A DNA stretch of 42,402 nt from Nocardia altamirensis NBRC 108246 (GCF_001612685.1 NZ_BDAY01000099.1:1-42402); one strand, 5' to 3'. Shown: positions 8,266-16,406, counted from the first letter of the stretch. Numbers and translations: made by a program. Notes: generated from the sequence alone by a model not told the origin.

Positions 8266-8552
8266 GAGCCGAACCGAACTGTGTTGCCTTGTGTGTCAAC
8301 GTCTTTCCTGTGCAGGTCGCGGGCATGATGCAGTCCGGCCATTCCAACTGATATCGGCCTGTGCGTGCGCTTCTTGGCACACTGTCGGCACGCTGGATAG
8401 ATGCGCTGACCTGGGGAAAGGCGATCCGGTAGGCATCGCAGCCTCCGCTGCCTTCGACAAACAGCGTCCGCCTCGAGATGCGGGTTTCTTGTGTTTCGGA
8501 ATCATCTGCCTACCAACGGATTACGTGTGTTGCTCGCGCGCGGGCGCGACGC

Positions 8553-9389
8553 CTACCCGCTGCGCTGCTCCAGCGCCGACGCGATCAGTGCGCGGGCGGC
8601 GCTGCCGTAGACGGCATGGCCGTGCAGCCCGTTCCACAGCCGTTCGTACAACTCCAGCTCGCTCGGCGCGGTGATGCTGAGTTCGGCGCTGGCAGTTTCG
8701 ATCAGGGCTTGCCGACGATCGAACAGGTGGAAGCTCCCGGAGAGGTACACGAACTCGGCTTGCAGTGGGACAACACCGCAGTGCAGGCGGGGATTACCGA
8801 ATGCCACGTCGAGCAGATGCCGCAGTTGCCCGGAGGTCACCTCGTCGTCGCCGAGCGTGGTGCGTAACGCCGCTTCGTGGACCAGCACGGCTACCCGTGT
8901 TCCGCCGGTCCGCAAGATGTCCTGTCGCGCCATGCGCGCCGCGACGGCGGTGTTCAGATCGTCCAGGGTGCCGAGAAACCCGATGCACTGGGTGAGTACC
9001 GCGCGGGCGTACGGCTCGGTCTGGAGTAGGCCGGGCACAATTGTCGGGTTGTAGATGCGAAGTTGCCGCGTCTCAGATTCGAGTTGCTGACCGCGCTGTT
9101 GTCGGCGGGTATGCCCGGATGCGGTGATCCGCCGCCACTCCGCCCACTGCGCACGGACGTTGCGCAGCGACGCCACCAGATCGGGGAGCACAAGCGTGGC
9201 GTCACACACCTGGCACCACGCTGCCAGGTCCGATTCGCTCGGCATCTGTTTGCCGTGCTCGATGCGGGATGTCTTGGACCAATGCCACCCTGCCGCAGTG
9301 GACAACTGCCGCCCGTCCATCCCGGCGTCTTTGCGCAGCTCTCGGAGCCGTGCCCCGAGAGCTGCCTTCGCTCGTGCTGCTCCGTTCAC
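8553..9389 (-). CDS. XRE-family regulator with DUF5753 domain
   Basis: This 278-aa protein has an N-terminal helix-turn-helix (LGARLRELRKDAG..QLSTAAGWHWSKTSRIEHGK) at about residues 10-60. The C-terminal DUF5753 domain shows the signature YNPTIVPGLLQTEPYARAVL and AARMARQDIL. Such proteins (WhiJ-like) are abundant in Streptomyces and Nocardia and usually work with a small partner encoded beside them. The start is the GTG at 9389: its GTGA overlaps the stop of the DUF6879 gene, and GGGAG lies upstream. It is the last gene of a three-gene overlapping operon. Confidence 0.85.
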   Translation of the reverse strand: MNGAARAKAALGARLRELRKDAGMDGRQLSTAAGWHWSKTSRIEHGKQMPSESDLAAWCQVCDATLVLPDLVASLRNVRAQWAEWRRITASGHTRRQQRGQQLESETRQLRIYNPTIVPGLLQTEPYARAVLTQCIGFLGTLDDLNTAVAARMARQDILRTGGTRVAVLVHEAALRTTLGDDEVTSGQLRHLLDVAFGNPRLHCGVVPLQAEFVYLSGSFHLFDRRQALIETASAELSITAPSELELYERLWNGLHGHAVYGSAARALIASALEQRSG

Positions 9390-9913
9390 CGGTTCGCGTA
9401 CTCCCCGAACGGAATCGCCGCCGACCACACGCGATCACGAATTGCGACCGCGTGCGCGACGATCGCGGGTTCGCCGGTCAGCGCTGCGCCGACCCAGAAC
9501 CCGTGCGAATCGAACAGGGAGAACGCCACCGCCCGCTCATCGAACAGCCAGAAATCTTCGGTGACCGCGTCGGAGGAGTCGGCATCGTGTCGTGCTAGAT
9601 AGCGGATGTCCTCACCGGCTGCGACATTGTGGCGACTCAGCGCGAGCAGGTACCGCGTGTAGAGCGTGTGCGGCTCGGTGACGACCCGAGCACGGCGCAC
9701 CGTCACCCCGCGCGCCACCGTAGCGGCAACGTGGTTCATCCAGCCCGAAAACCATTCCCCGCCTGGGTCGGTGGTTTCGTCGGCACGGAACGCGGCGAGC
9801 GATTCGGATTCTGATTCGCTGGCGTAGTCGTCGTGCGTTTCCAGGTGGAAGGCGGACCGTTGTGCGGTGCCGAACACCGGCCGCAGCTCATCAGCGCCGT
9901 GAAGCAGGCGCAT
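9386..9913 (-). CDS. DUF6879-family protein
   Basis: This 175-aa protein matches the DUF6879 pattern: a start like MRLLHGADELRPVF, a central AFHLETHDDY, GEWFSGWMNHVAATVARGVTVRRARVV, then YLARHDAD..DFWLFDE and a C-terminal aromatic-rich part. The family is actinobacterial and typically lies beside XRE/DUF5753 regulators. A role as partner or antagonist of that regulator is inferred from neighbourhood only. The ATG at 9913 has GGAGG about 10 bases upstream. Its 5' end overlaps the preceding small gene by 23 bases, and its stop overlaps the next start. Confidence 0.75.
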   Translation of the reverse strand: MRLLHGADELRPVFGTAQRSAFHLETHDDYASESESESLAAFRADETTDPGGEWFSGWMNHVAATVARGVTVRRARVVTEPHTLYTRYLLALSRHNVAAGEDIRYLARHDADSSDAVTEDFWLFDERAVAFSLFDSHGFWVGAALTGEPAIVAHAVAIRDRVWSAAIPFGEYANR

Positions 9914-10223
9914 CCTGACGTACCTCCTGACCGATTGGTACCAGCACGGCCGTTTCGTGGGCAGGAATCTGCATTGTTTCCAGTGCTTCCGCATCGGTGA
10001 GCGGTTCGCCGGAGAGCAGGAACGACCCGTGCCCAGTGTCGCGTAGTCCCGATATGCAGGTACCAGGCTCGGTGAACCACAGCAGCCTGTGCGGGATTTC
10101 GACGGTATCGGGGTCGTTGGTCAGCCAGCCTTGTACGGCGTAGCGAGGCGGCTCGCTCTCGGTGACATAGACGCGGGGCGATCCGTCGCCGCCGGATTCT
10201 CCGCCGATCAATCGAACTCGCAT
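9891..10223 (-). CDS. Small hypothetical protein in the XRE/DUF6879 operon
   Basis: This 110-aa protein starts at the ATG at 10223, with GAGAGGA upstream. The sequence is acidic and beta-rich (VYVTESEPPRYAVQGWL, GSFLLSGEPLTDAEAL, ETAVLVPIG) with one Cys and no membrane segment. I know no family name. It is the first gene of the operon, and its end overlaps the DUF6879 start, so all three proteins are probably made together. The promoter lies in 10224-10440, shared with the divergent gene at 10441. Confidence 0.6.
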   Translation of the reverse strand: MRVRLIGGESGGDGSPRVYVTESEPPRYAVQGWLTNDPDTVEIPHRLLWFTEPGTCISGLRDTGHGSFLLSGEPLTDAEALETMQIPAHETAVLVPIGQEVRQDAPASRR

Positions 10224-10255
10224 TGTGGGGTCCTCTCGTAGCGCGAGTGTGGGCC

Positions 10256-10329
10256 AAGTGCGCGTCCACGGACTGATTCTCACTGTCGTACACGGACTCT
10301 GGCAATCAGTCGCGCACTCACGCGCACTT
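10256..10329. promoter_or_regulatory. Nested inverted and direct repeats in divergent promoter
   Basis: AAGTGCGCGT (10256-10265) is inverted at 10320-10329. Inside it, ACTGATT (10272-10278) is inverted at 10304-10310. Within the same stretch, CGTNCACGGACT occurs twice as a direct repeat (10263-10274 and 10287-10298, 24 bases apart). All lie between the start codons of two divergent operons (10223 and 10441), so they are likely binding sites for the XRE/DUF5753 regulator. Confidence 0.5.
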
Positions 10330-10372
10330 TTGTTCCAGCATCAAACTGCACACGCTTAACGTGCATTCATGC

Positions 10373-10406
10373 CCCGATGCGGGGTAGTCGAGTCCTCCGC
10401 ATCGGG
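10373..10406 (+). promoter_or_regulatory. Leader hairpin before the plus-strand mini-operon
   Basis: CCCGATGCGG (10373-10382) pairs with 10397-10406. Two more pairs (one G-U) extend this to a 12-bp stem with a 10-nt loop. It lies about 35 bases before the GTG at 10441 and could be an untranslated leader structure. It argues against the alternative start at 10369. Confidence 0.4.
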
Positions 10407-10440
10407 TGCAAGCCAACCGAGCGACGGAAGGGGCGAGGCC

Positions 10441-10698
10441 GTGGGCCGAACGGAAGCGTCACCCGTGCGATGGGATGAGGAAGACCTCCACAAGCTCGCA
10501 GTGGCGGCGAATGACGACGGCCCGGTGTATCTCCAGCATGAGGACGGGTCGTGGGCTGTGGTCAGCTCGGACGGATGGCCTGTCGGTGCCGAAACCTTGT
10601 ACGCCGACATGTTCGCTGCGATTGCCATCGTGAGCACCGAACCTATTGACGTAAAACCGATCTCGGTCATAGACACGGAACATCGAGGAACAGCATGA
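10441..10698 (+). CDS. Small hypothetical protein
   Basis: This 85-aa acidic protein (WDEEDLHKLAVAANDDGPVYLQHEDGSWAVVSSDGW) starts at a GTG with GGAAGGGG upstream. An in-frame ATG at 10369 would add 24 residues but has no ribosome site and lies in the hairpin region. There is no membrane segment, and I recognise no family. Its TGA stop overlaps the ATG of the next tiny frame (ATGA at 10695-10698), so translation is probably coupled. It diverges from the XRE/DUF6879 operon. Confidence 0.5.
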   Translation: MGRTEASPVRWDEEDLHKLAVAANDDGPVYLQHEDGSWAVVSSDGWPVGAETLYADMFAAIAIVSTEPIDVKPISVIDTEHRGTA

Positions 10699-10769
10699 CG
10701 CGGTGGCAGGCATTCGGGCTCGGCGCGGTCGCGGTGCTGCACCGCTGGGCACCGACGGGTGGTCGATAA
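10695..10769 (+). CDS. Possible 24-aa leader peptide
   Basis: This tiny frame begins MTRWQAFGLGAVAVLHRW and starts at an ATGA overlap with the preceding gene. It ends with TAA two bases before the ATG at 10772. Spacing suggests a coupled peptide between two small genes. A decayed 5' end of the following membrane-protein gene is equally possible. Confidence 0.3.
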   Translation: MTRWQAFGLGAVAVLHRWAPTGGR

Positions 10770-10771
10770 CG

Positions 10772-10945
10772 ATGGTTGACGGCGGATGGGGCGCAGTCGG
10801 GTTCGCGGTCGCAATCGGGTTGCCGCTGATCGTGTGCATCTACGCGATCTGCTTGCCCGAGCGGATCCCGAAAGACCGGCGTCGACCGGTCAGTGAATTG
10901 TCGAACGCGCCCGCTCAAGCACCTCCTCCTCGGTCAGAGCACTAG
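10772..10945 (+). CDS. Small single-span membrane protein
   Basis: This 57-aa protein has one hydrophobic segment (WGAVGFAVAIGLPLIVCIYA, about residues 5-24) followed by a basic, then Pro-rich tail (PKDRRRP, APAQAPPPR). An upstream in-frame GTG at 10703 would lengthen it to 80 aa. The ribosome site is weak, so it probably depends on coupling. Its last 56 bases overlap, on the opposite strand, the end of the AAA-HerA gene. The function is unknown; small-holin or sensor roles would be speculation. Confidence 0.4.
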   Translation: MVDGGWGAVGFAVAIGLPLIVCIYAICLPERIPKDRRRPVSELSNAPAQAPPPRSEH

Positions 10946-13900
10946 CGCCATGGTGGCTCAGACACATCGGGGTTTGGATCTTCGCGAAGGGGGCGCCTTC
11001 GGTTGCGCCGTAAAATTGGCCGGCATTCAGACTGGAGATGTCATCAATTCGCCCACCTCGAGCCCGCGCAAGTTCTTCGACCACACGGATCTGCACCGAT
11101 GCTCCCAGTCTTCCGTAGAACTGCGTCGCTGCATTGCCGCTGACCTGGTTGTGTAGCGCCTTCGGCGCTTGGGTGGCGTAGACCATGCCAAGTCCGTACT
11201 TGCGCGCCTGGGTGGCGAGTTTGAGCGTGCTCTGCTTCGATGCTGTCGTCTGCTGCGCCGGAACGAAAGTCTGCGCTTCATCGAGCACAAGCAGAGCGCC
11301 CAGCGGCCGATCATTCGCCGGATGACGTTTGATCCAGGCGAAGAGCGCCAATTGCAGTTGATTCACGAAAGTTTCGGCCTGCCCGTCAGCAAGACCGATA
11401 CAACTGATCACCGAAACCCTTGCCCGCTTACCAGACACGGGCTCTAGCAAGGTGCCCGGATCTGTCCGATCACCGACCCCACTGAAGACCGGATCGATAA
11501 TCATCGCAGCACGCAGTGCATCGGCCATGTCCCCGGCCAACTCGCCTGCTCGACGAATGGCGCTCACGCCTTGCGGCAGGCTGGCGAGGAGGGCAACGAA
11601 ATCCTCCAACTGCCCGCCGCCCCCCAGGCCGGCAAAGTGCGTCATGGCCTCGGTGAGCACCGCCTTACCTCGATCCTGTTTCGTGCGAGGCAATCCCGCT
11701 TTCGGAAGCAGCCCCGCGACAGTGGCGGCGACGACGGTCCGCAGGTCGTCGGGATCATCGCCTGCATCCGCAAAATCGGGCAGCGGATTCAATGCAACCG
11801 GCCTACCCGACTGTCGGCCCGGTGTCCAGATGACTACATCCGTGCCAGCGAAGTATTCCTCGGCGCGTTGTATATCGCCGGTTCCCCATCCGTTCGGCTG
11901 CTGTGGCCATCGATCACCGAGGCGCGCCAGATCGTTGTTGCTGTCGATAAGAATCGATGAAACCCCTTGCAGTGCAACTTCTTCCACAATTCGGCGAAGT
12001 AGGACTGTCTTCCCCGACCCGCTACCCGCGAATACCGCCGTGTGTTTGCGCAGCAACGCCAACGGGATCCGGAATTCCTGACCGTGATCAATGTTTCGGC
12101 CCAGGCAAAGCGATAGAGCACCATCGTCGGGAGAAGCAGAGTCGCGTTGCGCTGCTTCTGCAGAGAGCGGTTCGGTGGCCCTCGTTGATATCGCCGAGTC
12201 CCGGTTGCCTGCCGGTTCTGACTGCAGAGTGTCAGTCAATGCGCCGAGTGTCTTGCTGAACAGTTGGGATCGACTGGCGGGTTGGCGTGAGATCAGCCAG
12301 CTGATGAACCCTTGCCGGGCAGTGGTCCCCATTTCCTCGAGCGCCGAGAAGGTGCATAGATCGTCCTCGCATATGGGCAACGCATGACCACCTGCCGCCT
12401 CGAACTCGCCAAGGCTTCGCGTGGTGACCGGCCCTGCGGAGAACGGAATGTTGCGCACCACGACGAGATGCCGTTTGTCGAGATCGGGCTGGATATCGGA
12501 TTCCAAACGGGCCGAACGTAACCGAGTCAGCACAGCGCGGGCATGGGTATGGCCTATGGCGCGAAAGCTCCAGTGCTCCTCGTCCTCGCTTGCCTCGTCG
12601 AGGGTGTGACGAAGCCTTGCATGCAACGCAGGCTGAACTTGCGTTCGTTGATCGATCGTCAGATCCCGGCCGTTGCCGCCTCGTTCGGCTACATAACAGT
12701 GCAGTGCCGCGTTGAGCACGGCAAACATGCGCTCGTCCTCGCACCCGGGATCGAGGGGACCTATCACGTCCGCTGCTGCACGCAGACGCTCGAATTCGGC
12801 GTCGAAGGTGGCCAAGTCCTCCGTAGAAGGTGGTGGCAGCGCCACCGAAATGTCGTCGATTGCGTCGCCGAAGTGTGCGAGCTCGCTGATCGCATCGCTG
12901 TCCAGGCACCGCGATACATGTGCTTCAACCTGCTTCAACAACTTCCGCGGAGTGTAGTCGTCGATTTCGCGGTCACGGAAAGCTCCGGACGACACCGGCC
13001 AGGATGGATGCGGCGGCTCGAAACCGATCTCCTCGTACTGACTCGCGAGATGACGCTCGACAATCATTTGCGCCACCTGCGCGTCGGGCATCCTGGTTAA
13101 CAGCCTGAGCACGGTGAAGCGGTCGGCTGCCGAGTTCACTGCCTGTTGCGTGATCAGCCTCCACGACGTCGGGATGCAGGCGGCTACGATAATGGTGCGG
13201 GTTGTCTCCTCGCGCATATTCATCAGACCGTCAGCCAGTTTGTCGACCAGCAGAGCCTCGTCCGCGCGCGCGGATTGCGTTATCACGGTGTCTACTTGAT
13301 CCAGCGCGAGCACCACTGGTCCGGTAAGCGCGAACAGCCAGTTCAAGTCGTTGAATATCTTCTGCGGATCGCGATGACGACTACGAAAACCCCAAGTGGT
13401 TCGGTCCGCTTCGTCGATTCCCTCCTCCAGCAGAAGGAAGGAGTGCCCGATATCGCGCAGGTCGCGGTCATTGGCGCGGAAAAGTACGAGCGCCCGCAAA
13501 GTATCGTCGTAGTCTCGCCTCGACTCCGTATCGAACTGTTTGACGCGGTCGACGAATTCGTCGAGCTGACCCTTGCCTACCTGGATGTTGCCGCGCAGCC
13601 GGATCCGCAGCTCCTTGCTACATTTGGTGTACTCGCTCAGCCCGTCGATCATTCGTCCGAGTTGTCCGCCATCAGCTCCGCTCATTTGGTTGACTACACC
13701 GTGCACCGCACCAGACCAGAACGATGCTCCGACGATCAACTTGGGCATGAAGAACGAGCCGCCCTGCTGCTGTACATATTGTCGCAGCCAACCGAGCAGA
13801 TGAGTTTTGCCGACTCCGCGTTCGCCACTCAGCACCAGTCCGATCGGCTGGCTACGCGGTCGATCCTTGGCTGCCCCCACTGCTCGTTTGATCGCTGCGA

Positions 13901-14015
13901 CCGCGGGTCCGTGCAAACCCTCGACGTGATAGCTCAGCGGACTCCAGATCGCGTCGGTGCCGAGTGCGCTGCTGAACTGGATAGCCGAAAGGGCTCTACG
14001 CTGCTCCTCATTCAT
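10890..14015 (-). CDS. Dual ATPase: AAA-type domain fused to HerA-type translocase
   Basis: This 1041-aa protein has two P-loop domains. The first has Walker A SGERGVGKTH (64-72) and Walker B VVLALDQVD (D239), followed by a DptF/BrxC-like helical region. The second has Walker A AGSGSGKTVLL (664-670) and Walker B GALLVLDEAQTF (D912, E913), then LATQARKYGLGMVYATQAPK, as in HerA/FtsK DNA pumps. The middle (about 400-640) is poorly conserved to my eye. HerA-type enzymes form hexameric rings that move DNA and often pair with nucleases in defence systems. The ATG at 14015 overlaps the stop of the winged-helix gene (ATGA). It is the last gene of a four-gene operon. Fusion of both ATPases in one chain is the unusual feature. 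Confidence 0.85.
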   Translation of the reverse strand: MNEEQRRALSAIQFSSALGTDAIWSPLSYHVEGLHGPAVAAIKRAVGAAKDRPRSQPIGLVLSGERGVGKTHLLGWLRQYVQQQGGSFFMPKLIVGASFWSGAVHGVVNQMSGADGGQLGRMIDGLSEYTKCSKELRIRLRGNIQVGKGQLDEFVDRVKQFDTESRRDYDDTLRALVLFRANDRDLRDIGHSFLLLEEGIDEADRTTWGFRSRHRDPQKIFNDLNWLFALTGPVVLALDQVDTVITQSARADEALLVDKLADGLMNMREETTRTIIVAACIPTSWRLITQQAVNSAADRFTVLRLLTRMPDAQVAQMIVERHLASQYEEIGFEPPHPSWPVSSGAFRDREIDDYTPRKLLKQVEAHVSRCLDSDAISELAHFGDAIDDISVALPPPSTEDLATFDAEFERLRAAADVIGPLDPGCEDERMFAVLNAALHCYVAERGGNGRDLTIDQRTQVQPALHARLRHTLDEASEDEEHWSFRAIGHTHARAVLTRLRSARLESDIQPDLDKRHLVVVRNIPFSAGPVTTRSLGEFEAAGGHALPICEDDLCTFSALEEMGTTARQGFISWLISRQPASRSQLFSKTLGALTDTLQSEPAGNRDSAISTRATEPLSAEAAQRDSASPDDGALSLCLGRNIDHGQEFRIPLALLRKHTAVFAGSGSGKTVLLRRIVEEVALQGVSSILIDSNNDLARLGDRWPQQPNGWGTGDIQRAEEYFAGTDVVIWTPGRQSGRPVALNPLPDFADAGDDPDDLRTVVAATVAGLLPKAGLPRTKQDRGKAVLTEAMTHFAGLGGGGQLEDFVALLASLPQGVSAIRRAGELAGDMADALRAAMIIDPVFSGVGDRTDPGTLLEPVSGKRARVSVISCIGLADGQAETFVNQLQLALFAWIKRHPANDRPLGALLVLDEAQTFVPAQQTTASKQSTLKLATQARKYGLGMVYATQAPKALHNQVSGNAATQFYGRLGASVQIRVVEELARARGGRIDDISSLNAGQFYGATEGAPFAKIQTPMCLSHHGASALTEEEVLERARSTIH

Positions 14016-14617
14016 TGCGGTACCTCGATGGTCAGCAGGTGCCGCGCCGTGCCGCCAAGTACGACTGCGGCCTCGCGATCGCGGTCAGTGAGCGTCTTCT
14101 GGTCGGCTTCGGCATGCACATCGACGTCCTCGCGCCGGGCCAATTGCTTCAAGGCTCGGTCGAACTCGCTGTCTGGCACGTTCAGCCGATCCCGCAACAC
14201 AGCGAGCCGCACCGGAGCGCCGCTACCTCGTGTCAGATCGGCATAGGCCGCCGCCATCTGACCCGCAACATCAGGCCGAAAGACCTCGACGAGTGTGTGC
14301 TCGGTGTCGTCGAGGTACCGGCCCAAGCCGGCCAAGACCACATACAGTGCGCCACCCACACCACCGGACCGAGCGGGACGGGACTTGAAAAGCTCTGCAG
14401 CACACCACGTCGTGCCCTTCTCGGTGAGTTCGTGTACGAAGGCACGTTTCACCTTTGTGCTCTCGACCAGTCCAAGTCTGTTCAGGCGAATACGGTACTT
14501 GCCATCGAGCTTGATGCCGGCCAGGGCAAGCAGCTCGGCATTGGTGAGCTCGCGCGCCTCCGCCATCAGCACGAGCATTACGCACCGTTCGGTCAGGGTC
14601 AGCTGGTCGTCGGACAT
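14012..14617 (-). CDS. Winged-helix-like protein of the AAA-HerA operon
   Basis: This 201-aa protein starts at the ATG at 14617 with GGGAAC upstream. Residues 5-75 read as a winged helix: LTERCVMLVLMAEARELTNAELLALAGIK, then RLNRLGLVESTKVKRAFVHELTEKG. A second helical part (PVRLAVLRDRLNVPDSEFDRALKQLARREDVDVHAEAD) could be another winged helix. This looks more like a complex subunit that binds DNA or bridges partners than a classic repressor, because it lies inside the operon, 22 bases after the preceding gene and overlapping the ATPase start. No family name is known to me. Confidence 0.65.
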   Translation of the reverse strand: MSDDQLTLTERCVMLVLMAEARELTNAELLALAGIKLDGKYRIRLNRLGLVESTKVKRAFVHELTEKGTTWCAAELFKSRPARSGGVGGALYVVLAGLGRYLDDTEHTLVEVFRPDVAGQMAAAYADLTRGSGAPVRLAVLRDRLNVPDSEFDRALKQLARREDVDVHAEADQKTLTDRDREAAVVLGGTARHLLTIEVPQ

Positions 14618-14639
14618 GTTTGTTCCCGTTCTGTCACGA

Positions 14640-15704
14640 TCATGGTTCAGGCTGGTCAATAGCAGCGAATCCCTTTGCCGTGCTGGTGATTTCGCTCGTT
14701 CTTCTGGTGCGCGTAAGAGCGCCGGACGCACGCACGATACGGCCGTCCCGATGCGCAGCCAGCGCGGACGCATAGTCCGCGTCGTTAGCGAGTCGCACCG
14801 CAACTAGCTGCCGCCGCCTCTCGGACTCACTGTCGTTCACGGTCAGGATGCCGCGAACCTTGATCCGCCAGCGGTCACCGGACTCATCGTCGGACAGGCT
14901 GGTTACCAGACCTTCGACGACACCGGTGCCGGAAGGTGCCGGGTCGGCGTTTCGGCTGCGCGCCAGGATGAGCGCACCTGCCTCACCTGGGAACTGCACG
15001 GTCGTATCGTCCAGCGGGGCCAAATGCGACCAGCGGAAACCCAATTCGAATGCGGCGGTGTGGTCGGGTCCGGCCAACCCGGCCAGCGCAGTGCACACCG
15101 CTTCGGAGATACCTTGCTGAAGTACGTGTTGGAAGGCATCCTCGTCGGTCGAGCGCGCCGCCTGCAGCACAGCCATCGAACTATGCATGACACGCAGCGC
15201 GGTGCGCCGCCCAAGGGGTGCCGGGTCGTTGTCGAAAGGAAGCCTGATATCGAGTCCGACAGTCTCCTGGCTCAACGACAGCAATGAACGCTCCAGTAGC
15301 AGGCGCACTGCTTCGGGCGGTCTTCCCTGTAGGGTTGTTCGATTGTCTCCCAATGACTCTCGGGCACTGATCGCAATCAGATCCTGCACGGCCACCAGCA
15401 AGCCGGCGCCCATCGGGAGCGTAAAGGTGCTCGAGTGATCTTGGGTCCGATAGGAGACGATATCGAAATCGGGAGTTGTCATATCGAGCCAAATTGCCTG
15501 CGGCGAGCGGCCTTCTGCATCGGCGACACACTGCACCAGCTCGCGCAGCCGTGGTGCGGCATCCGCGATAGTGTCTGCCGGAGGGACGAGGACCTCGAAT
15601 TCGCTTTGGCTCCAGACGCTCGCGTTGCGCCAACGGCCACTTACCCGCCATCCACGCGCCGCCAGATATGCGGTCACCTGGTCGACTCGCGGCGGCAGCG
15701 TCAT
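14640..15704 (-). CDS. Unknown 354-aa protein of the AAA-HerA operon
   Basis: The N-terminal part (VDQVTAYLAARGWRVSGRW, then EFEVLVPP) is followed by helical stretches including RLRELVQCVADAEGRSPQAIWLD and LLVAVQDLIAISARESL. The C-terminal 120 residues look beta-rich (GVVEGLVTSLSDDESGDRWRIKVRG) and may be an OB-like or barrel domain. No catalytic motif stands out. The start is the ATG at 15704 with AGGA 8 bases upstream; a GTG directly before it (15707) is possible. It lies 10 bases after the DUF4365 stop and 22 before the winged-helix gene. A sensor or adaptor role is only a guess. Confidence 0.65.
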   Translation of the reverse strand: MTLPPRVDQVTAYLAARGWRVSGRWRNASVWSQSEFEVLVPPADTIADAAPRLRELVQCVADAEGRSPQAIWLDMTTPDFDIVSYRTQDHSSTFTLPMGAGLLVAVQDLIAISARESLGDNRTTLQGRPPEAVRLLLERSLLSLSQETVGLDIRLPFDNDPAPLGRRTALRVMHSSMAVLQAARSTDEDAFQHVLQQGISEAVCTALAGLAGPDHTAAFELGFRWSHLAPLDDTTVQFPGEAGALILARSRNADPAPSGTGVVEGLVTSLSDDESGDRWRIKVRGILTVNDSESERRRQLVAVRLANDADYASALAAHRDGRIVRASGALTRTRRTSEITSTAKGFAAIDQPEP

Positions 15705-15714
15705 CACATTGGTC

Positions 15715-16224
15715 CTAGACCGAGACCACGGCGTCGTCGGTTACCAAGCGCCGCAGGCTTTCCACAGTCAGCACATTGCTTAGCGGTATCTTCACGCTGG
15801 TGTGCCGGTTTCGGTCATGGGTGGGCATAGGTGCCTGGTCGCTCAGCGACAGGTAGTACCCGATGTGGCGCAGCAGCAGTCCGTAGGTGCTCAGATCGGT
15901 ATAGCGATCGGTTTCGGGAGGGACGTGCACCACAAACAGGTACCTCGGCACGGTGAAGCCGGAGCCTGCGAGGTTGTTGAACTGGGCGTAGTTGAGCCTG
16001 CTGTATTTGATCAGTCCGTCGCTTGCCTCGGGGTTGCGTACGGTCTTGACTTGAACGTCGATCCGCGGCGAGAACCCACGTGGTGTCCGACCAGGAAGCT
16101 TCAGGCACAGATCTACCGTGTCGAGGTCTACGTCGTCCTGCGACCAGAGCAGCCCCGCTGCCGACGCCAGAACGCGAATATAGTCGGCACCGAACTTTCC
16201 CTGGTGATTGTTCTGATCGAGCAC
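15715..16224 (-). CDS. DUF4365-like nuclease-fold protein
   Basis: This 169-aa protein begins with the DUF4365-type pattern (NNHQGKFGADYIRVLASAAGL), then DTVDLCLKLP and PRIDVQVKTV. D38 and Q58-x-K60 fit the core of a PD-(D/E)XK restriction-like fold with the Q-x-K variant. The usual acidic residue of the first helix seems replaced (GAD instead of GE). The GTG at 16224 is chosen for its strong AAGGGGG ribosome site; an upstream in-frame GTG at 16269 lacks one. It is the first gene of the operon and probably supplies the DNA-cutting activity for the AAA-HerA machine. Confidence 0.7.
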   Translation of the reverse strand: MLDQNNHQGKFGADYIRVLASAAGLLWSQDDVDLDTVDLCLKLPGRTPRGFSPRIDVQVKTVRNPEASDGLIKYSRLNYAQFNNLAGSGFTVPRYLFVVHVPPETDRYTDLSTYGLLLRHIGYYLSLSDQAPMPTHDRNRHTSVKIPLSNVLTVESLRRLVTDDAVVSV

Positions 16225-16377
16225 CGGAATCCCCCTTGTGCAAGTGTCGACCGGCCCACGATGTGTCACTTGTACTGTAGCCAGGCGGCAGCTGGCAAGC
16301 GGCCATTTCGGCCGGTTTGTCCCATTTCTGGAGAAGCGAGAGCCTTTGGCGGAGAACCTCTTTCACTCCAAATGTAT

Positions 16378-16406
16378 GTCCAGTACGTCACATGCCGTCC
16401 AGTACG
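16378..16406. repeat. Perfect 10-bp direct repeat upstream of the AAA-HerA operon
   Basis: GTCCAGTACG occurs at 16378-16387 and 16397-16406, 19 bases apart, about 150 bases upstream of the first gene of the four-gene operon. The spacing of nearly two helical turns is compatible with a regulator or recombinase binding site. The rest of 16225-16616 contains no gene I can support; 16440-16560 is very G-rich on the plus strand. Confidence 0.4.

Noticed and set aside
13146..14246. 366-codon plus-strand frame over the AAA-HerA gene
   Set aside because: No recognisable domain; it lies opposite the Walker A and B region of the real gene.
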